In this document: positions 49,849 through 62,303 of the stretch, piece by piece | Layout: each line of letters starts with the position of its first letter | Position numbering within the stretch: position 1 is the stretch's first letter | NCBI GenBank assembly: GCA_963514095.1 | Contig: OY741281.1 | Location: forward strand, 11,912,028-11,976,027 | Length of the DNA: 64,000 nt | DNA from: Eutrigla gurnardus | Lineage: Eukaryota; Chordata; Actinopteri; Perciformes; Triglidae | Direction: 5' to 3' | Program-made: the position numbers and the translations under genes | Notes under the pieces: model-generated | Databases searched by the model: none | What the model was told of the DNA's origin: nothing | The model's input: the letters and a program-made list of their open reading frames with translations, nothing else

Positions 49849-50793
49849 GCTTTCTGAGGCCCTCGAGGACATCAGTCAGAGGAAAATAACTTAAAATCAA
49901 CAATAGTTCTAAGCCATGAATGTTAATTTCCGTGGACATTCACTGGCATCTTAAACATCTCAATTACTGCTTCTGCTTTCGACTTTCCGATGTTCTTTGA
50001 GAATTTTCTCTGCTTACATCAACTCTTCATCTCCTACCTTGATGTCTCACCTTCCCTCTTATTTATTCTCACCTATTCTTCTCTAGTTTATTTAATGTTC
50101 TTCCCTCACATGAGCTATTACTACTTTCACTTCCTCTCTCATTCGGCTCTCCTGGTCTCTCCAAGTCTCTAGACATTCACCATTGGCAACATTACCTGCA
50201 GTATTGGATCTAACGATATTGAGTGAATGAAAACGAGATGGTTGGTTGAGGCTGAACACAAAGCTGCATGTATATGTATCAGAGTGTTAAGACTCTCTCC
50301 TCTCTGTTTAAATCTCTTATTTGGTTTTCTGTTTCTTTGTTGGTTTTTATACCACACAGTTAAGTCATATACAAACATGCTGTACACAATATTACTGTGA
50401 AGTAATCTACTTGTATAGTATATTGATATTTCTGGGAATCCTAAGAAAATCCCATCCCCAAATCCCAAGATTGGTCTTGTGCAGAAAATATCTCTTAAAC
50501 TTTCCGAAATTCTACACCTAGTTGATCCCAATAGAGGCATAACTATTGACAATATCACTACAAATCCATCCAAGTAATCAACTCCACTATCCTGTACTGC
50601 ATCTCCACTGTGACCATGTTTTTTGTTGTTTTTTTGTTTTACAATTACTGTTACGAATTACAGTTGGTGTTTGGAACCAGCTACTTTAATCCTGTTTGAT
50701 GGAAACTATTCTCGTCATCACACACGTTCAAACACGGAAACATACATGCTTACAAGACGGCAGACAGGGAGAAAGGGAGGCGGGCAGGCAGGG

Positions 50794-50796
<3 letters not shown>

Positions 50797-50836
<40 letters not shown>
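50797..50836. repeat. (CA)19 microsatellite
   Basis: Uninterrupted CA units. Confidence 0.94.
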
Positions 50837-50839
<3 letters not shown>

Positions 50840-51029
50840 CGCACAAACACGCTGCATATTAAAATGCACCATAATAGCCTGTCAAGCTTTCTGAGTGTGT
50901 GGTCAACAAAACGTCTCTGCGCCTCGGTATGGATGAACGCGCTCACATGCTCTTTTTTTCAGAATTGAAACGGAATTGACAGCAAAGCAGAGACCATAAT
51001 CTCATGAATGCATGCTAATAACCTCCACT

Positions 51030-51030
<1 letters not shown>

Positions 51031-51066
<36 letters not shown>
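51031..51066. repeat. (CA)18 microsatellite
   Basis: Uninterrupted CA units. Confidence 0.94.
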
Positions 51067-51068
<2 letters not shown>

Positions 51069-52983
51069 CCTCAGAATAATGATAAGCATTAAGTCAAATG
51101 GAGTGCAGAACCAAAGGATGCGCACACACTGGAAGTTTTACATGATGAGTTCAGTGTGAAAAAGCTGGAGCCCTTTCAGCACCGATCAGGTCCAAACACA
51201 TCAGCATTGTTTATTGGGACTAATAGCCACAATACACACATCAACTGATCCGAATGATATGATGTATCACCTTGTTGTGACCTGTGATTACGGGGCTCCC
51301 CTGGGCCAATCAGTGCAATTTAGGAAATGCCAAAAGCTGCAGGGAGACGCATCGTATTTCAGCATTGTGTGAGAAGTGATCGGAGCTGCCTGTAACTGAT
51401 GGATGAGTGACACAGACAAACCCACTACACACTGACAAAATATTATCATGGGGGACTATTGTGGCTATTGATGTCAAAAACAAAGACAACACGTGTGTTC
51501 AAATAGCCATCAGGTGTCCTATTATACAAGCTCTAGGGAGACATTACCTGGCACACCATTTGTAAATACGCTCATTTCTCTTCTGTCTCTCTGTGCTTCT
51601 CGCCCGCTCTCCTCTTTCTCCCCACCTTGCTTTTTGGAGTCGGTCTCCGTTTATCTGTCTCTCCCTTTCTGTGTTTTTTGTTCAGTTTTCCTCTCCAAGT
51701 TTCTTTCTGTCACACTCTCTGTTTCTCTCTCTCGGTTTGCCTCCCTGGCATCATTTGGTTGGTTCTTATCTATTCTCACCACTATCTGGTGTTGGGGGAA
51801 GATAAGCACGCATTTGCATGTATAATGAACCACACACCCCCGATCCCACTCAGCATGAGGACACACACACACACACGCATGAACACATGGCTGCCGTTGG
51901 CCCTCGAGGCCTCCTTCTCCTTGCCACTGACACACACCAGCGGCTGACTCCTACAGGAGTAAACATGACCTATCTCTGCACCTTCATATCTACAGCTGGG
52001 ATGAAAGGGGGCATCATTTCAAAATGGAAAGGAACCCCGTACGTCATGTTTAGAAGAAACGACAAAACCTAAACAGAGTACATAGTGGTGGACAGGGTAC
52101 AAAGTAACACTGATACACAAAGAAACTTCCTAAATAAGATACTCTCACTTTCACAGTTGAACAGACTGTAAAGAAATCAAAATATTGTCATTATAATAGC
52201 AGCAAAATAAGACAGTGACACTTCCATCACAACAATTGAGCTAATGTAAGGATGGATCCGGGCAAACTCATAATATTCCTTTTGAAGAAACACACAGCAG
52301 GTACTGTGTTCAAGACATTGGAGCATAACCTTCCAAAAGCAGCTGCACACAGCTACCCATTAAAGTGAACACCTGAAACAAATACAAGTAGCACCCCATT
52401 TGGTTTCACATTTTCGCAAAAATGTTTTCTCTACGGTAGATTCTTAGAAGAGGCATAGCAGCCACTGTTCTGGCTGCTGTTCAAGAGATCAGCCACAGAC
52501 CGACTGGACAAGCAACATTTAAGCTCTCAGTATACTTGGCATACATTGACTGTACTTAAGTGTCCCCGAGAAACAATCAATCCCTAAATCCCTGCCTGCA
52601 CTGTGTGTTCTTTAGCTGACTCTGAAAATTGCACCTTTATCTCAGCATTCTCAAGGAGGAAGTCAAAACTCAGTCAGCAACATAAAAAATCTCTGTGTGT
52701 CACATCTGTTAAAAGCTATCAAATAACTATACAAAAACACAAAGCCGCAGGTTTCCATTTGGAGTGAAATGTAAAGGAAAAAAATGGATTAAAAGGTGAA
52801 AAGTCAAGATGTAATTTAAGAGCAAAACCAGACTGATAACAACACAGAGAGAGGCAGACAGTGGGCACGATCAGCGCTGTGAGAGATGTTGCCACCTGTG
52901 ACCATTCTTCTCCTCTCCTCCTGGAAATGCATCATCAGTCATTAGTGGGGGAGCATGACTCACGGTATCATCATCACTCACAG

Positions 52984-53004
52984 ACACACACACACACACA
53001 CACA

Positions 53005-53044
<40 letters not shown>
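52984..53044. repeat. (CA)n microsatellite
   Basis: CA array with one CTCA interruption. Confidence 0.95.
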
Positions 53045-53046
<2 letters not shown>

Positions 53047-54848
53047 CCCGAACACAAGGCATATTTTAAGGTATAATGCAGCGGCCTATAATTTGAGTTA
53101 TCTCTATGCAGCATTTTGCTGAGCTTATAAAACCGCCTGCAGCTAATGGTGTGATGGATCCCTCTATTATCACCCAATGCAGGAGACGGGAGTGAGGTAG
53201 TGAGATAAAGGAATGTAATTGGATAGTATTTTAGCCGTGGCAAAAACAAGAGTATGGTCAGGGTCAGAAAGAAAGCACAGGGAGGGAGTTCATACAGTGA
53301 AGCATCATAACATGTTAGAAGAAATCACACAAAACAAGTTGAAGTAAAACATTCATGGTCTGAAAACAAACTGTCTTGAAAACTATAATCATTGTTCAGT
53401 GCCATAGGTTGCTTTTATGAAACATGGGAACCTACATACATTCAGCTGGTGATGCACTGTGTGCTGAAAGTTGATTATGTTTCCTGTGTTGTTAACAATT
53501 AAAAGGTTACACTGCATATCATCCATAAACTAAAAGAATAAGGAAGGCACCAGGATCATAATAACACTTTGAAATTATTTTTTAATGTATTCCTGATATG
53601 CTGCCAAGTCTGTTTTACACTGCTTGTGTTGCAGTTAACACCGATTAGAACATTGATTCGTCTATAAATTCTTATTTGTCACAGATAATATTCAATCAAT
53701 AAAAATGATTAAACTCAGATTCGGCCCGAACTAAAGTGAGTTGCAGTTGTCACGTTAGAAATAAACAGTAGGCATTGAGAGTGCACGTAGTGGTAAACGA
53801 AATATATTAGCTTGTGAATTTATAATCAGCAATTTTCTGCACAGCATTGTTCTCTCGCTTAATTTATATCAACACTGCTGCTTTTCGCTGTAATAATTTG
53901 TTTATGTTCCTCGTATTTATCCATTATAACAAAAGGCTCCTCTTGACTGAAGTAGGTGGCGGTTCATTTTGTGTAGTGGAAGACTCGATGATGTGCCAGA
54001 AGCCTCCATTAAGCCAAAGTGCACATGACCTGATGAAGAAAACCTGGGATAACAACGTAAGTGGATAACCACCTTTGTGGTTCCCATTATCTCTGATTGG
54101 GTTTTCAGGTTTTGTCGAGCCAGCTAAAGTAAAGAAAGCCTGACTATGTTGAACCTGCTATGTGCCAGCATGTTAACAGTGATATCATGAGCATGTTATC
54201 ATTCTGACGTTAGCATTTAGCTCAAAGCACCTCTGTGCCTGAGTCGAGCCTCACAGAGCTGAAGGGTCTTACTTTTGTTAAAACACAGATGTTTTAAAGG
54301 CGAGATAAGAAGCTTAGGCAAGAAAGCAACGTAACAGAGATAGGAGAGAATTGATTTAACTGAATGAGAAGAGGAGAACACAAGAGAGAACAGAGAAGGA
54401 GTTAGACAAAATGTAATTCAATGACAGACGAGCAGGGGACTTGTTCAAAATGTTTCTGGCACTCTCCACGTGTCTGGGCACTATGAGCTGCTGTGATCAA
54501 CTCTTAAGTGCGTGACGAATAAGCCCATGCCAGTGGTGTGGTGTGGCTCGCTGCTCCTCAGGGTAGGACAACTTTATAGTCTAGTAAGTGCGTTGGCCCC
54601 TGAGATAAGTACCGGGCGCAGGGTGAGGAAATGTGTGGGTATGTGTGTGTGGGTGTGTTCAAGGATGCGGCACAAAGAGTAGCACTGGTGTGGAACTAAA
54701 TGTCACAGCTTGATTAGAATAAATTGTCCTATATGGGCCCTGGGACCGGGAACCAACGCACAGCAGGGCGAGCATGTGTGTTGGCTTATTGCTTTTGTTC
54801 TATGTCTTTCTCTCTCTCACACACACACACTCACAAACAGTATTTACA

Positions 54849-54867
54849 CACACACACACACACACAC
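54849..54867. repeat. (CA)9 microsatellite
   Basis: Short CA array. Confidence 0.88.
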
Positions 54868-55000
54868 TCTTGGACACTCAGGCTTTACCTTTCTCTGACC
54901 TACCCAAGGGGTTTTTGGGCAGATGCGAGAGTCTGAACAACACAAACAGAAAGCTGTTAATGCCTCAGGACATGAACTTTACACCTCACTCTCTCTTTCT

Positions 55001-55004
<4 letters not shown>

Positions 55005-55046
<42 letters not shown>

Positions 55047-55069
55047 ACGTACACACACACACACACACC
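55005..55069. repeat. (CA)n microsatellite
   Basis: CA array interrupted by AACACAACGT; faces the GT array at 55117-55216. Confidence 0.95.
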
Positions 55070-55116
55070 AACAGTGTTTTTTTACTAGCATTTTCTCTGT
55101 TGGTGTAAGCTAACAG

Positions 55117-55180
<64 letters not shown>

Positions 55181-55216
55181 ACGCATGTGTGTGTGCATGT
55201 GTGTGTGTGTATGTGT
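55117..55216. repeat. (GT)n microsatellite
   Basis: Pure GT to 55178, then variants with GCACGCAT and GCAT. Confidence 0.95.
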
Positions 55217-55570
55217 TTGAATGTGTCTGGTGTAGATGCTCATGTTTGTGCACGTGAATTCAGGGTCCACATTAGCCCCAGCGATGGCCATCGCCCACCA
55301 AGTATACTTATTTCAGTGTGAGTGCAGAAAGAAGAATATTAGTTAACTTCGATGCAGTGAGTTTATTCTCTTTATTTCTCTCTGCATTGCAATTTGTATA
55401 GTTGCACAAACCGTCAACATCAGTACACATGAGTGAATCACTAAAGCACAGATCTGTCTGTTTACAAAGTAGATGCAATCCACCCGCTTTCAACCCGTTA
55501 TAAATACATGACAGCAGGATACATAAACGATATGGCCGAAGGGAATGTCTGGTCAACAGAGTCATTATCA

Positions 55571-55636
<66 letters not shown>

Positions 55637-55645
55637 TACACACGC

Positions 55646-55714
<69 letters not shown>
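55571..55714. repeat. (CA)n microsatellite, 144 bp
   Basis: The longest CA array of the window, with scattered AA, CG and TA variants. Confidence 0.96.
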
Positions 55715-55717
<3 letters not shown>

Positions 55718-55894
55718 TGTACTGCAAGTAAATTAATACACTGAGACATTTCAGTTTATTAGCATAGTACTAATACAGTCAAGTGAAATAAAATGTGTAT
55801 AACATTATGATGAAAACTGATGGGATAGTGAAATAGATGAGCAAGAGAAAGACGAATGTGAGAGACAATGGGAACAAGCACACACACACAGAGT

Positions 55895-55899
<5 letters not shown>

Positions 55900-55964
<65 letters not shown>
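55900..55964. repeat. (GA)32 microsatellite
   Basis: Uninterrupted GA units. Confidence 0.96.
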
Positions 55965-55966
<2 letters not shown>

Positions 55967-56387
55967 AGGAAAATGAAAATGAAAAATAATAAATCAATGA
56001 ACCTATTCTGTGGCTGCCACTAGGTAATGAAAGCTATTTATTAGCCATCTATCCCTTTCTGTCTATTTCCTCCTAGCTCTCTCTCTCTCTTTCTCTCTCT
56101 CTCTTTCTATCACTCCTTCCGCGTCACGTTCCCCTGCCCCCAGGATTGATATACTCTCGTCTCTCCACTAAACGCTAACAATTCCATTAAGCACAACAAA
56201 ACACTCATTTGGAGGTCACATTTGTTCCGCTCAACTTTGCTTGTCATCTGCATACCAACTGAGTGGCTGCCTGCCCCGGCTTGGATTCCTATTATATGAG
56301 ATGACCTTTCTGCCTTAAAATAATTGGCGACTCGTGATTGACTTGTTACTCCTTTTTTCCTATACATATGTATGTGTATATATATAT

Positions 56388-56709
56388 GGGGGCTGCACGG
56401 TTGTGTAGTGGGTAGTATTGTCGCCTCAAAGCAAGAGGGTCCCAGGTTCTCTGTGGGTTCTCTGGCTTCCTCCCTCAGCCCAAAGACATGCAGGATGGGG
56501 ATAGGTTCATTGGTGACTCTAAATGTCCCGTAGGTGTGAATGTGAGTGTGAATGGTTGTTTGTCTCTACATGTTGGCCCTGTGATAGACTGGCGACCTGT
56601 CCAGGGTGTACCCTGCCTTCGCCCAATGACAGCTGGGATCGGCTCCAGCCCCCCCACGACCCTGAATACAGGATAAAGCGGTAGATGATGGATGGATGGA
56701 TGGATGGAT
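56388..56709 (+). mobile_element. tRNA-SINE-like teleost retroelement with (ATGG)n tail
   Basis: The 5' part (GCACGGTTGTGTAGTGGGTAG...GTCGCCTCAAAGCAAGAGGGTC) resembles a tRNA-derived SINE head with an A-box-like segment. The 3' body (ATTGGTGACTCTAAAT-like; GACAGCTGGGATCGGCTCCAGC; CCCCACGACCCTGAAT) is a repeat I recognise as very common in fish genomes. It ends in GGATGGATGG repeats. The segment expected to contain the B box appears deleted: the text jumps from CCAGGTTC to GTGGGTTCTCTGGCTTCC. It is inserted antisense to ctnnd2. Confidence 0.8.
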
Positions 56710-57369
56710 AATATATATATAATGCATCAGGCTGGTACTATATTTGGTAATATTCAGTGGAGTATGATAACAACATAATGACATTAAGCCAGTGAATCCA
56801 TAAACTGAGGTGACATCTTATATATGGTCTTGATAATACGGTTTTCTCCCGAGTCAGGATTAGTTCACGAGCCAGCTTCACATTTCTTCCTCAACAGTTC
56901 ACAGGAACTGCTTTAATGCACCATTAATGTGTCCCAGAATGCCCAGCAAGGTCACGGCAAGGCAGACGACAGCCGTGGGACCTTTAATGATCCGAATCTG
57001 TCAAGGAATTGTACATTTATCTGCCTTACATCTCAGTAAACTCTGACGAGGCCCATGTGATTCAAGATCTGCAATCTGCTGGTCTCTGCGACAAGTTGGT
57101 TTGGAAGAATTTATTTTGGATAATGTATTTCATTGTTCGTGAAAGACAGATGCGATCTGAGCACAGAGAAGCCAGCGCAACGTTCTGAACGAATGTTTTA
57201 CTGCAGAGATTGTAATGGAATAGTTCAGACAGTGGCTTTATAAAACTGGGGCAAATTAGTAATTCCAGTGTTTGTGCAGTTCAGGTTTCGTTTGGTAACG
57301 CGATCAAATGATTCCCAACCCTTAAAATGAACCATCCTTTATCCATACCATCTGACTTAGGGCCCAAAT

Positions 57370-57760
57370 ATGCAAAAACATCTACCTTATGACAACTCAT
57401 ATAATACAAAATACTCCACAGAACTCACCTGGCATAAAATGTTCAAAATAGGACCTGTTCTCATTGCCCACAAATCTGTACAGATGGCTACATTCACGCC
57501 CCTTGGCACTGCACACCCATTAAACACTTCTGGGAAAGCATCACAGAGTCACTATCCCACTTCCTGCCATTATCTCCCTGCCTCCGCCTACTAGGAGACA
57601 TTTCAACAATAAATCTAAATAAAACAAACAGCCATTTACTCCTCGTAGCGCAAACTTGTGCCAAGAAAGTTATCCTCATGGACTGGAAATGAAAGAGCTC
57701 CACAAATATCACTTACTGGAAAAAAAAAAACGTACTTATAGATTATATCTTGATGGAAAA
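57370..57760 (+). pseudogene. L1-type LINE ORF2 C-terminal relic
   Basis: From about 57490 one frame reads GYIHAPWHCTPIKHFWESI, then SLSHFLPLSPCLRLLGDIS, then LLLVAQTCAKKVILMDWK and a stop. This is the pattern of the C-terminal cysteine/histidine region of L1 ORF2 (H-x3-W-x-C-x4-FW, LLGD, AKK-x2-L-x-WK). Upstream of it THKI/WHKMFKIGP-like residues lie in a different frame, so at least one frameshift is present. The copy is 5'-truncated, disrupted and antisense to ctnnd2. No target duplication was identified. Confidence 0.72.
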
Positions 57761-58199
57761 TGCATCCTCCTCTGTCAATCATCCTGATCACAACTCTGGC
57801 TGGCGTTCCTCGTTCATTTAGTTATCTCTTTTTCCTGGATATTGCCATATTTATCTATATAATCTTAATGTAAACCTCATTTGCCACCATATTATTTATC
57901 TGAAATAAACCCAAGGCATTATATAGGAACTGCCAGGGCTGTCCCTGGCAGCGCCTCCATTCGGGGAGCTGCAATAAATTCCACTGGAGAGGGCGACATG
58001 GGGAAGGAAGGTGGGGCGACCTTATCCCTCCCTTTCACACCTATCAAAGGAAACAATTGCAAGCCCTAATAAATAAATAAAAAGGCCCCCTCCTTGGAGT
58101 CTTGAGGCTGTCTTTTTCATTCCCAACGGATTAAGCCCACAATGAGCCAGTCCCCTCTGATAAGGGTCTGGGGGCAAAACATAGCTGGACCAATCAGTA

Positions 58200-58217
58200 A
58201 AAAAAAAAAAAAAAAAT
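58200..58217. repeat. A18 homopolymer
   Basis: Run of A; possibly a retroposon tail after the L1 relic region, but unproven. Confidence 0.85.
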
Positions 58218-58295
58218 CACCTTTGTTGAAAGGAAAAAGAAGGGAAAAGAAAAAAGGTGTCAATCGGCTGTGAGATGGCCTGGTATCATGTCCGT

Positions 58296-58312
58296 GGGGG
58301 GGGGGGGGGGGG
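58296..58312. repeat. G17 homopolymer
   Basis: Run of 17 G. Confidence 0.94.
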
Positions 58313-60924
58313 AGTTGGCCCTGCCGGACTGACCCTGCCTCACACACACACACACTGTATATGCACTGTCCCCTTGTCTTCTTGTATCTTATGTTGAATA
58401 TTATCTTACAATATTAAAATAAAATTAATAAAACAGTCTGGAACTTTTTCCTCTGACAATGTATGGAAAACTGTTACTGATGCTGGAAGTTTTAGACGAT
58501 CCCAGTTTTGAATATATCTCCAGTCTACTGTATAGCATAAGCAAGTGACACAGCACTGAGAATTATTGCATTGAAATCACCTTCCTCTCCATATACCGCT
58601 AATAATCTGAAATGATCTCTGTTTGCAGGAAAGTCTTAGATTGCCACTTCCTATTCTTAACCTTCATCATCATCACCAACCTACATAATTTGGTGCAGTA
58701 GCACTGTTTGATTTGTCACGTCCATAATGGTGAAAAACAGATGAATTCTAATACAAATGCATCGAGCATGAATTCAGCAGAAATGCATCTTTTAAAGGAA
58801 CACTGAAGGCTTGAGCTGCACAGAACAGACAGCAGGAGTTAATGTTTCCCAGTGGCTGCCACTTACCACTAATGTTAGAAAAATGATAAATGGCTCTCCG
58901 TTTGGTGTTTGGAGTCGACACACTGCGCGTGAATGTGTGTGCCAGTGTGTGTTTCCTCGCTGTAAAGTGTTGTGTCGCATGCCAAGAGTTCACAGTATGA
59001 ACAGATGTTAGTCAGTAATGCCCATGGGTTTCTGCACCGCAGTCAGGCGGTTTTTTTTTTAGGGTCCTCGGCTCTTAGGAGGAGTCCGCGGAGATGCCTG
59101 AATTGCTTTATCGAGCGGAACGCAACTAAGGACACGCAGGCTCGCAGCGGCTGCCGGGAACAAACGGGGACACACGCAAACACAAACAGCACCCGCTCCA
59201 ATCATGTGCAATACAAACCCACAAACAGGGGGGTAGACAAAAAAAAACACACACATCTGGTATGATAACGCAGAACGACAGGGAACCAGGTAGCTAGTGG
59301 TCGTGAGTTGGCGTTCACCCTGACAGGCTTCTAACAGAGTAATGGACCCACTGCTGTTTGAATATGGCGGCAGCAGCTTAGAACCCACAGGAAAAGCTTT
59401 CATGTAAGAGATAATAGACATGAATTGTCATGAAAGGAAAAATAAAATGAGAGAAAAAATGTTGTATAGAATATATAAAGACCACTTGTGTTTGTCTGCC
59501 TCCCTTTTTTCCCCCAATCCAGCTACCTCGTCTGCCTTCCCTCATTTCTACCTTGTGCTTACTATTCACTCAGAGCCAGCCAATACACTATATTTAGCTG
59601 CTGCCTGTCACTGAGACCCTGATGAAGGAGAGGAAAATGAGTGGTGATGTTGGAGACCCTGGGAAAGGTTAGTGCTGTCTCTTTGAATAGTATCAGACTC
59701 TCTCTGATCATTCATAGTTATATTGCAGACACTAATATCTATACTTAGGCTTAGAGGAAGAATCTGCATAAAGGAAAGTGCCTATCATAATGACACAAAA
59801 AAATAAATAGGTATGCAGGGACACGAAAGGCAAAGACAAATGCACATCACACATTTTAGTTGACACGCATTGACAAATTTGAGCGTGCAGAGGGATGGGT
59901 GTTGACTCAGCAGCATTTAGTGAGAAGACAAAAGCTTAGCTAAGCCAATCTTCTATATCTAATGCGATAATCATCAGATGATGCAACTATAGACAGCAGA
60001 CTTGACAGCGGACTGGCTATTGCTGACACGGGCCCACGCACAAAAACACATTCTCACAGGAATGAAGCGCAGCCAAACAGATGCACGGGTTGAGATAAAA
60101 GCCTGGTGGAGGGTTTCTTTCACAGACTTTAAATATATACGCTGAGGACAAGAAGACTTCAGATGATGTTGCCAGGAAGGAAAATTAACACTAATTATTA
60201 TAAGAAAGTGATAAGTCACATTTAAATGGAAGATAAAGCTCTTCCACAAGTTAAAACTTGCTGAAAAAAAATGACTCCAGACAAGCCAGCTAGACGACTC
60301 AATCAAGACAGACAGCCAGTTCTTCGCTTACATAGCTGCATCAATTTAAAATATTGATTGACCTGTCCAAAATCATAGGGATACTGTTGTGAAATATGAT
60401 CGCTTCGCATTAAGCAAAATAAAATAAGAAAAATAAGCAAAACAACTCCCGGAGGCAGGAAAATAGAAGAGATGAAAGATGAAGTGAAATTAAGGAAATT
60501 CTATGCAAATACATAAATGCATGGAAGTCTGACTTTAATTGATTATGCTGACTTGAACTCTAAGCCAATTTCAACTAACAACAAATTCATCTCAGTGTAT
60601 CTTTATTAACTTAAAACACTGAGAGTGATTAAAAACACAATGATTATTTACAACAAAAAACACTCTGCGAACAAATGTTATCTAAAATATGCCCCGAATT
60701 AAATTAACAAGGCAGAGTTTAGTTACAGTATGCATTTGTATCGTCTCTTAGGTGGATTTTCAAATCACTATCCCGGTATTCACAAATAATAGAACTTTCA
60801 ACACAAACCCGAGAAGGAAACCTCTAAACTTTGAAAAAGTCTAATCTGAAACTGAGCTGAAGCTAACAGAATAAACTGGTAAAGTTCAATAGTCTTTTTT
60901 TCCCAGTGTGTTGTGTCTCCTCTC

Positions 60925-60949
60925 AACACACACACACACACACACACAC
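60925..60949. repeat. (CA)12 microsatellite
   Basis: Short CA array. Confidence 0.92.
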
Positions 60950-61938
60950 GCACACTCAGGGTTGTGTACTTGTGCAATGAGCTGCCTGAGGGAGTCAGAC
61001 GGATGCTGAATTGTACAAACCTGACTCTTTGGCATCACAGCAAAATTCATGCAAACACACAAATATAAACACAAAATACATAAATGTCGGCGTTCACACG
61101 CACATTCATGCACGCGCACAAAACTCTAGCGAACAAACTTTCCACCAAACTTTACTCTCACTCAGGAATGTTATTTACAGACAGGCAAAGCCTGTGTGAA
61201 GGAGAACGTGAAGGGACAGTGATTTAGTGAGGAGAGGGGCGGATATTGAGCTCAAGGTTTGAGCTGTTGGCATAAAATCCCAAATTAACATGCTAGTGGC
61301 ACATATCTCCTCTCCTCCACCCACCCTTCCTTCATCTTTACTCCCTCTTTCCGTGGAGAGCTACTTCCCTCATGTGAAAATAAATGTGGCAACAGGAAAG
61401 GTCAGACGTATAAAATGGGGAACATAATGAAGTATGTTTGAAGGGTTTCAGGGCTGTGGCTAATATGCTAATTATCGCCGTAATATGATTAACGGGGTTC
61501 TGGGAAATGTAATACTCAAGCTCGACCTAAGTCTCTGTTGCAAAGCAAAGTCTCTCAGAGGACTTTTTTTTTATGACCATGTGCATGTGTACGTGTGGGT
61601 GAAGGTGTGTGTTGTCACACCCTCACCAATGTCGCCAAGGCGTGTGTTGATGTGTCTGTTATGTCAGCAGTGATCATGGTGTGTCTGTATGTGAGGGTGT
61701 GCGTGTCAGTGCATTTGTGAAGAGCGTTAGGATATTCTCACATGGTTATGTCGTGCGTCTGTCTGTATAGGATGTAAAGCCCAGTGTTAACGTGTACTTG
61801 TGCGAGTGTGAGCGTGTCTGTGGGTGTGATTTGGCCTGCAACCTCAGTGTTGTCCTAATCCATCCAGCTGATAAATGCACCCCACTGCAGGGGGAATGCT
61901 GTTCTTTTTCCAGTAGCATCACTCCACAGATCACACCC

Positions 61939-61941
<3 letters not shown>

Positions 61942-61976
<35 letters not shown>
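61942..61976. repeat. (GT)17 microsatellite
   Basis: CA in the transcript, about 215-250 nt downstream of the donor of exon 62303-62191. Confidence 0.94.
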
Positions 61977-61977
<1 letters not shown>

Positions 61978-62190
61978 ATTGGTGGGGGAGGGGGACATGT
62001 TGCAGTCAGCGTTGGTGTCATGAAGGACCCACAACCTATTCCATCATGCTCTCCACTTACATGTTGGGAGGGGTTGGTGGTCTGGATGCAAACAGTCTCT
62101 TTTCCACACAATAAGGCAACCACCACACAGCAAAAGGTGTGGACTGTGTGTGTTACCCAACGCACACAGAAAAACAGGGTTTAATGTTAC

Positions 62191-62303
62191 CTGATGCTGC
62201 TCATGCTGCCTGCCTCTGATCCCAGCTTGCATCTCTCCAGCTGGGTGGCGACGATCTGACGCTCAGCTTCAAGTTCCCGAGTCAGGCGTTCAAACTGAAG
62301 CTC
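62191..62303 (-). CDS. ctnnd2: ctnnd2 exon: N-terminal coiled coil
   Basis: This 113-nt internal exon encodes partial-chain residues 1-37, starting ELQFERLTRELEAERQ and ending KLGSEAGSMSSI, plus 2 nt of the next codon. The acceptor is tcttcag/GAG and the donor ATCAG/gtaac. The heptad-like Leu/Glu/Arg pattern is the N-terminal coiled coil shared by p120-subfamily proteins and PKP4; the GSEAGSMSS tail is closest to CTNND2. The mammalian protein has roughly 57 residues upstream of this point, from one or more exons not in this window. The exon is isolated, with a 25.8-kb intron on its 3' side. Confidence 0.95.

Larger units (their letters stand above)
36405..62190 (-). other. ctnnd2: ctnnd2 intron, 25.8 kb
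   Basis: Longest intron, donor CAG/gtaac at 62190, acceptor tgcag at 36405. It carries many CA/GT/GA arrays, a 560-bp TTAA-flanked transposon (47742-48301), a SINE-like element (56388-56709), an L1 ORF2 relic (57370-57760), probable SINE relics near 38620 and 41300, and an 18-bp hairpin at 39676-39720. The parts 42700-47700 and 52100-54700 are mostly AT-rich with few repeats and no coding signal. An alternative exon or internal promoter cannot be excluded by eye. Confidence 0.8.
8829..62303 (-). other. ctnnd2: ctnnd2 gene locus, internal part (10 coding exons)
   Basis: Ten exons in order on the minus strand join in a single open frame of 471 complete codons, all with GT-AG introns. Delta-catenin is an armadillo protein of the p120 subfamily, enriched in neurons. 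It binds the cadherin juxtamembrane tail and acts at adherens junctions and dendritic spines. The exons match its N-terminal half: coiled coil (residues 1-30 of this partial chain), the [20 protein letters not shown] block, SYHSNQTLAL, YYSSSTLPA, LAKSYS, ELYATATLQRPGSL, SPEHHIDPIYE, SPYSKSGPALPPEG and SPSIDSIQKDP. SYHSNQTLAL and SGPALPPEG point to CTNND2 rather than CTNND1, ARVCF or PKP4 (comparison from memory of the mammalian protein). The start codon is upstream of the window, and the armadillo repeats and C-terminus are downstream. The a/b paralogue is undecided. Confidence 0.93.

Noticed and set aside
54066..54083. Short palindrome AACCAC-CTTT-GTGGTT
   Set aside because: A 6-bp stem is expected by chance in 64 kb and has no other support as a terminator or regulatory site.
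8829..62303. Assignment to PKP4, ARVCF or CTNND1
   Set aside because: The coiled coil and SPSIDSIQKDPR are shared, but SYHSNQTLAL, YYSSSTLPA and SPYSKSGPALPPEG occur in CTNND2 and not in the paralogues as I remember them.
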